DNA from: Lachnospiraceae bacterium
GTDB taxonomy: Bacteria > Bacillota > Clostridia > Lachnospirales > Lachnospiraceae
Direction of reading: 5' to 3'
NCBI GenBank assembly: GCA_017462755.1
Contig: JAFTQM010000065.1
Coordinates: forward strand, 1-51,266
Length of the DNA: 51,266 nt
Each line of letters begins with the position of its first letter. Position 1 is the stretch's first letter. Made by a program: the position numbers and the translations under genes. The notes under the pieces were generated by a model that did no database searches, was not told the origin of the DNA, and saw only the letters and a program-made list of their open reading frames with translations. Below, piece by piece: positions 23,642 to 33,081 of the stretch.

Positions 23642-25549
23642 TTATGCACCGATTGCGTTTCCGGTGTATAACTGATAATATTTGCCCTTTTCTTCAATCA
23701 ACTGGTCATGCGTACCACGCTCAATAATACGTCCCTGCTCAAGTACCATGATACAATCCGAATTTCGTACCGTAGAAAGACGGTGTGCGATAACAAAGGT
23801 CGTTCTTCCGCTCATCAGGCGGTCCATGCCCTCCTGCACAATACGCTCAGTTCTCGTATCAATAGAGCTGGTTGCCTCGTCCAAAATCAATACCGGCGGG
23901 TCCGCAATCGCCGCTCTTGCAATCGCGAGCAGCTGTCTCTGTCCCTGACTCAGATTGGAACCATCTCCGGTCAGCATTGTATCATAGCCCTGCGGCAGTC
24001 TGCGGATAAAACTGTCGGCATTGGCAAGCTTTGCTGCTGCAATTACCTCCTCCTCCGTCGCATCCAGCTTTCCGAAACGTATATTCTCCTTTACCGTACC
24101 GGTAAAGAGATGCGTATCCTGTAATACAATGCCCAGCGAACGGCGCAGGTCATCCTTCTTAATCTTGTTGATGTTTATGCCGTCATACCGAATCTTACCA
24201 TCCTGAATATCATAAAAACGGTTAATCAGATTCGTAATCGTCGTCTTTCCGGCACCGGTCGAGCCGACAAATGCAATCTTCTGTCCCGGCTCTGCGAAAA
24301 GCTTGATATCGTGCAATACCATCTTTTCATCCGTATAACCAAAATCCACACCGTCAAAAACAACAGCTCCGCGCAGCTCCTTGTAGTCTACCGTACCATC
24401 TGCCTGATGCACATGCTTCCATGCCCAGCGTCCGGTACGCTCGGTGGTCTCGGTCAGTTGTCCGTTTACCTCCGCCGCGTTGACCAGCGTTACATAGCCC
24501 TCATCCAACTCCGGCTGCTCATCCATCAGCTTGAAAATACGCTCCGCACCTGCCATTGCCATAACAATCGCATTCATCTGCTGACTGACCTGATTGATTG
24601 GCATATTAAAGCTCTTATTGAAGGTCAGAAAGCTCGCCAGACCACCCAGCGTAAAGCCGCCGACTCCGTTTAACGCCAGCAAACCGCCGACCATGGCACA
24701 TACCACATAGCTCACATTACCTAACTGCGCATTAATCGGTCCTAAGATATTGGCAAAGGTATTCGCCCGATCCGCACTGACAAACAGCTTCTCGTTCAGC
24801 TCATGGAACGCCTTCTTGTTCTCTTCCTCATGACAGAACACCTTAACAACCTTCTGTCCGTTCATCATTTCCTCGATAAAGCCGTTAGCAGCTCCTAGAT
24901 TTCTCTGCTGCTCCAAAAAGTATTTGCCGCTGTTTCCTGCCGCCTTCTGTGTACAGAACATCATGACTGCAACCATAACCAGCGTAAGCACTGTCAACGG
25001 TACACTCAACACCAGCATACTGATAAACACGCTGACTACCGTAAATACACTGTTGATAATCTGCGGAATGCTCTGACTGACAAGCTGACGCAGCGTATCA
25101 ATGTCATTCGTATAAATCGACATAATATCGCCATGCGAATGCGTATCAAAATAACGAATCGGCAGCTTCTCCATCTTTTCAAACAACTCATTTCGCAGAT
25201 TGCGCAGCACGCCCTGCGTTACATTAATCATGATACGGTTGTAAGTAAAATTCGAAACAATACCAATCAGATAAAAAATCGCTACCCGTCCGATTGCCTT
25301 TGCCAACGGTGTAAAATCCGGTGCATCTGTCAACAGAAACGGTTCAATGTATTCATCAATCAAGGTCTTTGTAAACATTGTTCCCTGCACATTTGCAATT
25401 ACGCCCACAAATATAAGAACGAATACCAGCAAACAGGAAAATCTATAATCACGAAAAACATATTTCATTACGCGAGCCAGAAGCTTGCCCGGGTTTTTCA
25501 CCTGCGGCTTCATGCCTCTCGGTCCCTTCGGTCCCATTGGTACTGCCAT
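23642..25549 (-). CDS. Multidrug ABC exporter, catalytically competent half (BmrD/TM288-like)
   Basis: 635 residues: a cytosolic N-tail rich in Gly/Pro/Lys (MGPKGPRGMKPQVKNPG), six membrane helices, and a nucleotide-binding domain. Walker A is GSTGAGKTT, Walker B LILDEATSSID with catalytic Glu, and the switch His is present (VIAHRLST). The signature is LSQGQ rather than LSGGQ. About 50 extra residues (ERTGRWAWKHVHQADG) are inserted between membrane and ATP domains. Together with the upstream half (Walker B Asp, no switch His) this matches the asymmetric heterodimer pattern of BmrCD and TM287/288. It would export drugs or peptides/lipids. It starts 29 bp after the other half. Confidence 0.92.
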   Translation of the reverse strand: MAVPMGPKGPRGMKPQVKNPGKLLARVMKYVFRDYRFSCLLVFVLIFVGVIANVQGTMFTKTLIDEYIEPFLLTDAPDFTPLAKAIGRVAIFYLIGIVSNFTYNRIMINVTQGVLRNLRNELFEKMEKLPIRYFDTHSHGDIMSIYTNDIDTLRQLVSQSIPQIINSVFTVVSVFISMLVLSVPLTVLTLVMVAVMMFCTQKAAGNSGKYFLEQQRNLGAANGFIEEMMNGQKVVKVFCHEEENKKAFHELNEKLFVSADRANTFANILGPINAQLGNVSYVVCAMVGGLLALNGVGGFTLGGLASFLTFNKSFNMPINQVSQQMNAIVMAMAGAERIFKLMDEQPELDEGYVTLVNAAEVNGQLTETTERTGRWAWKHVHQADGTVDYKELRGAVVFDGVDFGYTDEKMVLHDIKLFAEPGQKIAFVGSTGAGKTTITNLINRFYDIQDGKIRYDGININKIKKDDLRRSLGIVLQDTHLFTGTVKENIRFGKLDATEEEVIAAAKLANADSFIRRLPQGYDTMLTGDGSNLSQGQRQLLAIARAAIADPPVLILDEATSSIDTRTERIVQEGMDRLMSGRTTFVIAHRLSTVRNSDCIMVLEQGRIIERGTHDQLIEEKGKYYQLYTGNAIGA

Positions 25550-25578
25550 AATTAACCTCCATTCCGAAGTAATTTTAC

Positions 25579-27318
25579 TTATTGTTCGTCAAAGTCACCA
25601 CTGCCGCCGGTCTGAGACTCATATACCTCACGGTAAATCTCATTCTTCTCCAGCAACTCTTCGTGTGTACCAAAGCCGTTGACCTCACCATCCTCCATGA
25701 CGATAATACGGTCTGCATCCTGTATACTGGAAACTCTCTGTGCAATAATTAGCTTCGTTGTATTTGGAATCTCCTCACGGAATGCCCGGCGAATCTTCGC
25801 ATCCGTCGCAGTATCTACCGCACTGGTCGAATCATCGAGAATCAGAATCTTCGGCTTTTTCAGCAAGGCACGCGCAATACACAGACGCTGCTTCTGACCG
25901 CCCGAAACATTGGTTCCTCCCTGCTCAATATGCGTATTGTAACCATCCGGAAAACGGTTAATAAATTCATCCGCACACGCAAGCTCACAGGCTCTTCTGC
26001 ATTCCTCATCCGTGGCATTCATATCGCCCCAGCGCAGATTCTCATAAATGGAGCCGGAGAACAGCACATTGTTCTGCAGCACAACCGCCACCTGATTTCG
26101 CAGTGCCTCCATATCATATTCTCTTACATCACGACCGCCAATCTTTACCGAACCCTCCGTTACATCGTACAGACGGCTTATCATGTTTACCAGACTCGTC
26201 TTTGCACTGCCGGTGCCACCGATGATACCGATGGTTTCGCCGGAGCGAATGTCCAGATTGATGTTCTTTAACACCAGCTTTTCACTGGTCTTGTAATAAG
26301 AGAAATTTACGTTTTCAAAGGAAATACTTCCGTCCGCTACCTCATATACCGGGTCTTCCGGATTCTTCAAATCGCTGGTTTCATTCAATACCTCCGAGAT
26401 ACGCTCCATACTGGCGGTACTCATCGAAATCATAACAAACACCATCGAAAGCATCATGAGATTCATCAGAATATTCATGCAATACGCCAGCAAGCTCATC
26501 AGCTCTCCGGTCGTCAGCTCACTGCCGACAATCATCTTGGCACCAAACCAACTGATTAATATGATACAGCCGTAAACGGTAAACTGCATCAACGGTGAAT
26601 TTAGTATTACATTGGTCTCTGCCTTAACAAAAATATTATAGATATTCTGACTCGCTTTTTTGAATTTGGAGGTTTCCTCCTCTTCTCTTACATACGCCTT
26701 TACAACTCGAATCGCAGACACGTTTTCCTGTACGGAGGCATTCAGCTCATCATACTTCGGAAACGCCATACGGAAATACTTCGTCGCACGGCGAATAATG
26801 AAAAAGAGCGCAACACCCAAAAACATTACCGCAATCAGATAAATCATCGAGAGCTTTGCATTAATCGAAAATGCCATAATCAGCGCACAAATCATGCTCG
26901 CCGGCGCTCTCATCATCATACGAAGTACCATCTGATAAGCATTTTGGAGATTGGTCACATCCGTAGTCAGACGAGTAACCAGTCCTGCCGTACTGAATTT
27001 GTCGATATTCGCAAAGGAAAAGGTCTGAATATGGTCAAACATCTTTCCACGCAGATTTTTTGCAAAGCCCGTCGCTGCCTTGGCGCCATACCGCCCGCCT
27101 GCCAGACCGCCAACCAGTCCAATCAGCGCTACTACAATCATCAACGCGCCGACCTTATAAATGTGATTCATATTTCCGGCATTCACACCATCATCAATGA
27201 TGGACGCCATCAAAAACGGAATCATCGTTTCCATCAGTACCTCCAGCAGCATAAAAAGCGGTGTTGCTATCGACGCTGCCTTGTACTCCTTTACCTCCTT
27301 TAACAGAGTTCGTAACAT
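25579..27318 (-). CDS. Multidrug ABC exporter, degenerate-site half (BmrC/TM287-like)
   Basis: 579 residues from the ATG at 27318, preceded by GGGGGAATAGT; this gives the normal half-transporter length, whereas an in-frame extension to 27465 has no ribosome site. Six membrane helices are followed by an ATP-binding domain with Walker A GGTGSAKT (Ala for Gly), a canonical signature NVSGGQKQR, Walker B ILILDDSTSAVD with Asp replacing the catalytic Glu, and Gln replacing the switch His (IAQRVSSI). These changes make one of the two ATP sites inactive, as known for heterodimeric exporters. First gene of a two-gene operon; no strong promoter was identified upstream. Confidence 0.92.
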   Translation of the reverse strand: MLRTLLKEVKEYKAASIATPLFMLLEVLMETMIPFLMASIIDDGVNAGNMNHIYKVGALMIVVALIGLVGGLAGGRYGAKAATGFAKNLRGKMFDHIQTFSFANIDKFSTAGLVTRLTTDVTNLQNAYQMVLRMMMRAPASMICALIMAFSINAKLSMIYLIAVMFLGVALFFIIRRATKYFRMAFPKYDELNASVQENVSAIRVVKAYVREEEETSKFKKASQNIYNIFVKAETNVILNSPLMQFTVYGCIILISWFGAKMIVGSELTTGELMSLLAYCMNILMNLMMLSMVFVMISMSTASMERISEVLNETSDLKNPEDPVYEVADGSISFENVNFSYYKTSEKLVLKNINLDIRSGETIGIIGGTGSAKTSLVNMISRLYDVTEGSVKIGGRDVREYDMEALRNQVAVVLQNNVLFSGSIYENLRWGDMNATDEECRRACELACADEFINRFPDGYNTHIEQGGTNVSGGQKQRLCIARALLKKPKILILDDSTSAVDTATDAKIRRAFREEIPNTTKLIIAQRVSSIQDADRIIVMEDGEVNGFGTHEELLEKNEIYREVYESQTGGSGDFDEQ

Positions 27319-27435
27319 ACTATTCCCCCATTCTGAAGCGATTTTTCTTGTTCTGCCATATTCTTCTTCCTTTCGCCCTTTTCTGTCATAGAATGCAAGC
27401 CTGCAAAGCAAACTCGCCTTCTGCCTCATGGTCAC

Positions 27436-27469
27436 AAAAATGCTCTGCCTATTCCGGCAGAGCATTTTT
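27436..27469. terminator. Terminator after the DegV-fused hybrid kinase
   Basis: AAAAATGCTCTGCC and GGCAGAGCATTTTT form a 14-bp stem with a 6-nt loop (TATTCC), good in both directions. It lies 80 bp after the stop at 27549 and ends the signalling operon. Confidence 0.85.
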
Positions 27470-27548
27470 ATTTTGTTCGTTACCGTATTGTTTTGTCGTG
27501 AACATTCTACTGCAACTCACATTCGGTGTCAATGACTTTATATTTTTT

Positions 27549-30218
27549 TCACTTTTTCAAAAAGTAAGCAATTCCGATGGTTCCCATGCCCGAATTGCAG
27601 CTTGAGGATACGGACGATTGCTCCAAAATTACCTGTTCGAACGGCATCAGTCGCTTTATCTCACACAAAAGCTCCTCCTGCTGCTTCACGCTGCAGCCGG
27701 CATGCGTAACATAAACAATCCTTCGGTCTACTCTCCATTTGCGCCAAAATTGCAACCGGACATACTGACGAATTGCTGTATCAATTTTACCGAACCATGC
27801 CATCCGAATCGCTAAATGATCCTGTTTTATCTTCATACACGGATGCAAAGAAAGAAGCTCGCATAGCTTTGATACAAAACTATTCACATATCCTCTTTCC
27901 CGGAATATACGAATCGACGGCAACAAAAAGCTCGCTGAAATTCGAGGTTTTACCTTGCCCAGTTCACGGTAAATCTCCTGGATTCCGTATCCGTCCTTTG
28001 CCATCTTGGCAGCATGCAATACTAACAGTCCCTGACCTCCGGAAATATGCCCGGAATTAATGACATGCACATGTCCAAAGCTCTGCGCTGCTTTTACTGC
28101 CTTGTCATAGCTGCTTCCCATCTGTCCTCCCATAGAAATATGGATGACAGCCTCTGCGTCCGTCAACACCTCAGCAAAGAAATTTTCATATTCCTCCACC
28201 GATGCACTGTCTGCGTAAATATCGCTGCTGCAGGTGTTCATCTGCCGCGCCAGATTCTCTGAATCCAATTCCTTGGTATCTCGAAAACGTCCGTGACTTG
28301 TCTTTACATACAAATACATCAGTTGTATATCGTATTGCTCTCGCAATGCCTCCGGAATATCACATACGCAATCCGAGGTAATGCATATTTTTCTTCTCTT
28401 ACGCTTTACGGTAAATCTGCCGCTATCGCTTTGTACCTCGCTCTCGGTCTGGCGATATTCTACCACGTCTAACGGCAATAATTCCAGAATGCGCTCCTCT
28501 AACAGCAAGCCATTGACCGGTTTCTCCAGATAACCATGAAAGCCATAGGAAATATAGGTCTGCTCGCCACCCGGCAGTACATTACCGGTCAATGCAAGCA
28601 CCGGTGTTTCTCTGCACAGGCTGTTTTCCTGCTTACGCAGAGCACGCAGCGTCTCTAATCCGCTCATTTCCGGCATCATATAATCCATCAGAATCACATG
28701 ATAATACTTCTTTGCCGCAGCCTCCAGACATTCCTTGCCGCTTCTCGCTACATCCACCTGCACTCTGGTTGCACGCAGCAGCTTCGCTACCACCGATGCA
28801 TTCATCTCGTTATCATCCACCAGCAATATCTGTGCCTCCGGTGCTTCAAACAGCTGCCGATACTGCTGCCGCTCCACTGCTACATTCTGTATCAGCGTTG
28901 CCGCATTTTCAATCGGAGTCGAGTCAATGACCTTCTGCTCCAGCGTTACCGTAAACGTCGAACCCTTCGTGTAGATACTGTCTACCGTAATCTCGCCACC
29001 CATCATGTCGGTCAGCTGCTTTGTAATCGCCAGACCCAGTCCGGTGCCCTCTACCTTATGTGTATTGGCGGCATCCACCCGCTGAAACGAATCGAACAGA
29101 CCGCTCATATCCTCTTTTTTGATACCGATTCCGGTGTCCGCAATGGTCATCCGCAGCCGAATTCGGTCTGCTGCAAGCCACTCATTATGTACCTCCAGCG
29201 TAACCGAACCATTTTTCGTATACTTGACGGCATTGGACAGGATATTCAGCAACACCTGACTGATACGCTTTTCATCTCCATGCAGGGTTTTTGGCAGACT
29301 CTCATCAATATGAACCAAAAACTCCAAATTCTTTTTTCTTGCATTTACCTTAACCAGCTTTACAATACGCTCTAACAGCAATCTGGTATCATAATCTGCC
29401 GGAATAATTTCCATCTTGCCCATCTCTATCTTGGACATATCCAGAATATCGTTGACCAGCTCTAACAGCATCACGCTGGCATTCTGAATGTCGATGGCAT
29501 TTTCCATGATTTCTTCCGAAGCACCCTCGCGCAGAATCATCTCATTCAAACCGATAATGGTATTAATCGGTGTACGGATTTCATGACTCATATTGGCAAA
29601 AAAGGTATCCTTCGAGCGTCCCAGCAGCTCTAACTCCTTCGTACGCTTCTTTACTTTTTTCCATTCCTTATCATACATATTGATTTGGAATTTTAAGATT
29701 GCAGAAATGGTAATACCGACCAACAGCATGGAAAACATCGTATCAAAGAATGTATTTTCATGCACAACCAATTTTTCCGCAAATTCCGGATAAAAGTATG
29801 TAGCCGAATACAGCGCAATGTCCACTCCGATTGCCAGTATAGCAAATACAATCAGTCTTTTTCCGTGAAACATCAGGGTAACATATGCCATACCCAGCAC
29901 CAGCCAGATTTCTGCTCCGCCGCCTACGCCGCCATAACCGAGAAATACCAGCGGAAGCAGGAAAAAAATCAGCAATATGCCAAGCAGAATCGTAGCAATG
30001 TCTGTTTTCTCTGCCATAAAGGTAAGATAGCCGGAATACAGCATAATCGCAAGCGATACCAACAACGCTACCATCAGCCAGGAAAATCCGTGCAATACCG
30101 CTTCCTCCAGCACCGCCAGCGCAAACACTACGGTACCAAGAGCCAACAATATTCGAAAGAAGCGTTCTTTTATTTCAATTTCTTTTCCTGCTATCATTTC
30201 ATAGATACGCTTTATCAT
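27549..30218 (-). CDS. Hybrid histidine kinase fused to a full-length DegV (fatty-acid-binding) domain
   Basis: 889 residues. About six membrane helices in 1–176, then HisKA with phospho-acceptor His212 (ANMSHEIRTPINT), an ATPase domain (N-box LLNILSNAVKYT, DTGIGI, GTGLGLAITK), a receiver at 461–575 with Asp512 (LMDYMMPEMSG) and Lys566, and a linker with KRKRRK. From 609 to the end (280 residues, the length of a whole DegV protein) lies a DegV domain: ICITSDCVCDIP, VIHISMGGQMGSSYDKA, VHVINSGHISGGQGLLVLHA, and a C-terminal GMGTIGIAYF. Some usual ligand residues differ (no GGR motif). DegV/FakB proteins bind fatty acids, so lipid sensing is inferred. Last gene of the chemosensory operon, 35 bp after another hybrid kinase. 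Confidence 0.88.
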   Translation of the reverse strand: MIKRIYEMIAGKEIEIKERFFRILLALGTVVFALAVLEEAVLHGFSWLMVALLVSLAIMLYSGYLTFMAEKTDIATILLGILLIFFLLPLVFLGYGGVGGGAEIWLVLGMAYVTLMFHGKRLIVFAILAIGVDIALYSATYFYPEFAEKLVVHENTFFDTMFSMLLVGITISAILKFQINMYDKEWKKVKKRTKELELLGRSKDTFFANMSHEIRTPINTIIGLNEMILREGASEEIMENAIDIQNASVMLLELVNDILDMSKIEMGKMEIIPADYDTRLLLERIVKLVKVNARKKNLEFLVHIDESLPKTLHGDEKRISQVLLNILSNAVKYTKNGSVTLEVHNEWLAADRIRLRMTIADTGIGIKKEDMSGLFDSFQRVDAANTHKVEGTGLGLAITKQLTDMMGGEITVDSIYTKGSTFTVTLEQKVIDSTPIENAATLIQNVAVERQQYRQLFEAPEAQILLVDDNEMNASVVAKLLRATRVQVDVARSGKECLEAAAKKYYHVILMDYMMPEMSGLETLRALRKQENSLCRETPVLALTGNVLPGGEQTYISYGFHGYLEKPVNGLLLEERILELLPLDVVEYRQTESEVQSDSGRFTVKRKRRKICITSDCVCDIPEALREQYDIQLMYLYVKTSHGRFRDTKELDSENLARQMNTCSSDIYADSASVEEYENFFAEVLTDAEAVIHISMGGQMGSSYDKAVKAAQSFGHVHVINSGHISGGQGLLVLHAAKMAKDGYGIQEIYRELGKVKPRISASFLLPSIRIFRERGYVNSFVSKLCELLSLHPCMKIKQDHLAIRMAWFGKIDTAIRQYVRLQFWRKWRVDRRIVYVTHAGCSVKQQEELLCEIKRLMPFEQVILEQSSVSSSCNSGMGTIGIAYFLKK

Positions 30219-30253
30219 AGTCGCCTGCCTCCATCATGCTCTAAAAACATACT

Positions 30254-33010
30254 TTACCTTTCGAACTTTTCCTTAATTCCGGTCAACACACTCAGTGCCG
30301 ACATATAATCCGACATCTCTATCTTTTTGTGTAACGGTGCGAGCGCCTCGCGCAATGCATTTCCCCGATAACTGTACTTTTGAAGTTCTGCCAATACCGC
30401 ATACATCTCGGTTACATCAAAGGAATACGCTGCATTCTCAAATTCTGTTGTCAGGCGTGCAAAATCGGATGCGCTTAATTCCTCCCCCGCCTCCTGCGGC
30501 TCTGCCTCTACGGTTGCTTCCTCTGCCGTCTCTGCCTGTTGCCCGCCAATCAGCTCATGCTCCTGCAATATGGCAAAAATCCGGTCGTATTCCTCTAACA
30601 TTGCCCCATGATGCTTTTGCAGATACTCTTCGTCACCGTTCTTTCCTGCCTGCTCCAAAGCCTTCGCCATTTCAGACAGTCTTGCAACACCGATACTTGC
30701 CATGCCGCTCTTTAATGCATGCACCTGTATCGTGTAATTCTTCCAATCTGCCGCCATAAACAGCTGCTGAAGCTGCTCTCTGGTCTGCGCACTGTTTGTA
30801 TAATACATTCGCAACGCTTCGATATAATTTTCCAGACTACCGCAGTACGAGATTCCCTTCTTTACATCAAAGTCCTCCGCAAAGAACTCATTTCCGTTCT
30901 CCTGCTGCGCTTTTTCCACATTCTTTTGCTCGGATACCTTGATAATCTTATTTCTCGGAATATGACGCTTTAATACACGCTCCAACACCGAAAGCTCCAC
31001 CGGCTTCGATACATAATCCTGAAATCCGTTGGTAAGAAACATTTCCCGCACACCGGCAATCGCATTGGCGGTCAGTGCAATAATCGGCACCTCTTTGTAA
31101 TAGCTGCCCTGCTTTTCACGGATATGCTGCAGTGTTTCAATACCGTCCATCTCCGGCATCATATGATCCATAAATACAAAATCATAATTCATGGATTCGA
31201 TTTTTTCCAGTGCCTGACGACCGCTGATGGCTGCCGTCACACGCACCTGATACGGCTTCAATAAGCCCTCAAGTACTCTGGTGTTCATTACATTATCATC
31301 AACCACCAAAATATGCGCATCCGGCGCAATAAAGCGCTCCTGATGCAGATGATATGCTTCGGTAGTACTGTGCGCCAGCTTTTCCTCATTCAGCACCGAC
31401 ACGACATTCAGCAAGAAAAACGGCTTAAACAGACGCTTTATCTGTGGATTGGTCAATCGTTTTTCCTGCATATGGTCTACCGCAACAACCACATTCGTAC
31501 TAAATGCCATTTCATCAAAATAATCTACTGCATTCCAATATTCACTCAGCCCAAGAAAGATATGTGTCAGCTTTTCTCTTTCCGAACATCTCTTTAATTC
31601 AGCCAAATCCTGGCAAGCATAGCATTTGATACCCAGCTGCTCTGCCATATGCACAATCTGCGTCCGATACTCGTTGCGAAGTGCCGGTAAGGTAAAATGC
31701 TCTCTGTCCAGATAAACGGCAATATTCATTTCCTTTGCATTATATACTGAAACGATAGGTGTCTCGTTTACTACCTTTTGCGGAATTACAAACTGCACCT
31801 CGCTGCCTTTTCCATATTCACTGCGGACGGTCAAAAATCCGCCCATTTTCTGTATGATTGCCTGCGAAATCGCCAGTCCGAGTCCGATTCCCTCTCCCCG
31901 GCGGTTTCTGCTGGTATCTACCTGATTGAAGCTGGTAAACAGCTTCTCTAAACTTTCCTGTGTCATACCGATACCGGTATCCTTAATTGACACAATCAGG
32001 TTCATTCCATAGCTTTCCTTACGATAGCCGACCCGAATGGATACATAGCCCTCATTGGTAAATTTGATTGCATTTCCGACCAGATTCATCATAACGCGTC
32101 GAATCTTCTGCTCATCACCAATCAAACCTGCCGGCAGGGTCGCATCACAATCCACCAGCAGCTCGACCGGCTTTTCATACAGCTTTGCCATTGAGATGCT
32201 GATAATATCGTTTAAGGTTGAGGAAATATTGTATTCCTCCTCTACTACTGCTACATTTCCGGATTGCAGCTCCGAAAAATCCAAGATATCACTTACAACC
32301 GAAAGCAGGTTTCTTCCTGCGTTCTGAATGCTGTACACATTCTCCTGCATGCCGTCCTCCAAACGCTCACGCAGTATAATCTCACTAATACCGCAAATGG
32401 TATTAATCGGAGTACGGATTTCATGACTGACATTCGCCAGAAAATCATCCTTACTCTTCTCCATGTTTTTCAAATCTTCAATGGTTTGCTGCAGACGTAC
32501 TTGATTTCCCTTCTGCCGTTTTACCAGATAATCCAGCGCATACTGCGTACAATATACCGGCACCAGACCAAAAAATACCCTTATAAAATCTCCCACCGAA
32601 TTTATCTCTATTGTATGAAGTCCACAAACATGAAATACTGCCATTCCTGTAATCGAAATGAAAGCCAGCAATATCGGTCCCCGCATTTCATACAAAGCAA
32701 GCAATACTAAAATTGCCATATATGTAGGTAATGCCTGTGATAAGCTTCCCAAAAATGCAGAATATACTCCTGCCGCTACTTGTAACAGAATCGTCAGGAA
32801 ATATACGCGGAATGAATAAGTACGGAACCGAACAAAAAATTGAACCCATGCGCTGGCGAGCGCAATGCCTATCAGGGCAAATGTCATCTTCGGAATTTGC
32901 TCATGGGACATCAGAAAAAGAATGGCGATAACATAGATACTATAAACCGTCAGCACCAATCTCTCTCTATTCCTCAATTTTTTCTCCTGAAATACCTTTT
33001 CTTCCTGCAT
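30254..33010 (-). CDS. Membrane hybrid histidine kinase with pseudo-receiver, receiver and Hpt domains
   Basis: 918 residues from the ATG at 33010 (AGGTG upstream). About six membrane helices (18–165), HisKA with His196 (LANVSHEIRTPIN), an ATPase domain (DTGIGM, GEGIGLGLAIS), then a segment about 418–540 that resembles a receiver but has lost the Asp (IFLGLSEYWNAVDYFDEM). A true receiver follows (566–680) with Asp615 (MDHMMPEMDG) and Lys669, then an Hpt domain with His764 (VHALKSGMASIG). The last 75 residues form a helical module also present at the end of the PAS kinase at 40.6 kb. The protein can pass phosphate His–Asp–His within one chain, feeding an external receiver. Confidence 0.9.
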   Translation of the reverse strand: MQEEKVFQEKKLRNRERLVLTVYSIYVIAILFLMSHEQIPKMTFALIGIALASAWVQFFVRFRTYSFRVYFLTILLQVAAGVYSAFLGSLSQALPTYMAILVLLALYEMRGPILLAFISITGMAVFHVCGLHTIEINSVGDFIRVFFGLVPVYCTQYALDYLVKRQKGNQVRLQQTIEDLKNMEKSKDDFLANVSHEIRTPINTICGISEIILRERLEDGMQENVYSIQNAGRNLLSVVSDILDFSELQSGNVAVVEEEYNISSTLNDIISISMAKLYEKPVELLVDCDATLPAGLIGDEQKIRRVMMNLVGNAIKFTNEGYVSIRVGYRKESYGMNLIVSIKDTGIGMTQESLEKLFTSFNQVDTSRNRRGEGIGLGLAISQAIIQKMGGFLTVRSEYGKGSEVQFVIPQKVVNETPIVSVYNAKEMNIAVYLDREHFTLPALRNEYRTQIVHMAEQLGIKCYACQDLAELKRCSEREKLTHIFLGLSEYWNAVDYFDEMAFSTNVVVAVDHMQEKRLTNPQIKRLFKPFFLLNVVSVLNEEKLAHSTTEAYHLHQERFIAPDAHILVVDDNVMNTRVLEGLLKPYQVRVTAAISGRQALEKIESMNYDFVFMDHMMPEMDGIETLQHIREKQGSYYKEVPIIALTANAIAGVREMFLTNGFQDYVSKPVELSVLERVLKRHIPRNKIIKVSEQKNVEKAQQENGNEFFAEDFDVKKGISYCGSLENYIEALRMYYTNSAQTREQLQQLFMAADWKNYTIQVHALKSGMASIGVARLSEMAKALEQAGKNGDEEYLQKHHGAMLEEYDRIFAILQEHELIGGQQAETAEEATVEAEPQEAGEELSASDFARLTTEFENAAYSFDVTEMYAVLAELQKYSYRGNALREALAPLHKKIEMSDYMSALSVLTGIKEKFER

Positions 33011-33040
33011 CTTTATCACCTACTCTGCGTCTAAAAGTCA

Positions 33041-33073
33041 AGTATGCCGGTGTCATTCCGGCACCGGCATACT
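33041..33073 (-). terminator. Hairpin between the receptor gene and the hybrid kinases
   Basis: AGTATGCCGGTG and CACCGGCATACT form a perfect 12-bp stem with a 9-nt loop, 9 bp after the receptor stop. The following minus-strand tract (TGACTTTTAG) is a poor T-run, so it is probably a partial terminator or an mRNA processing/stability hairpin that lowers kinase expression. Confidence 0.6.
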
Positions 33074-33081
33074 AATAATCA

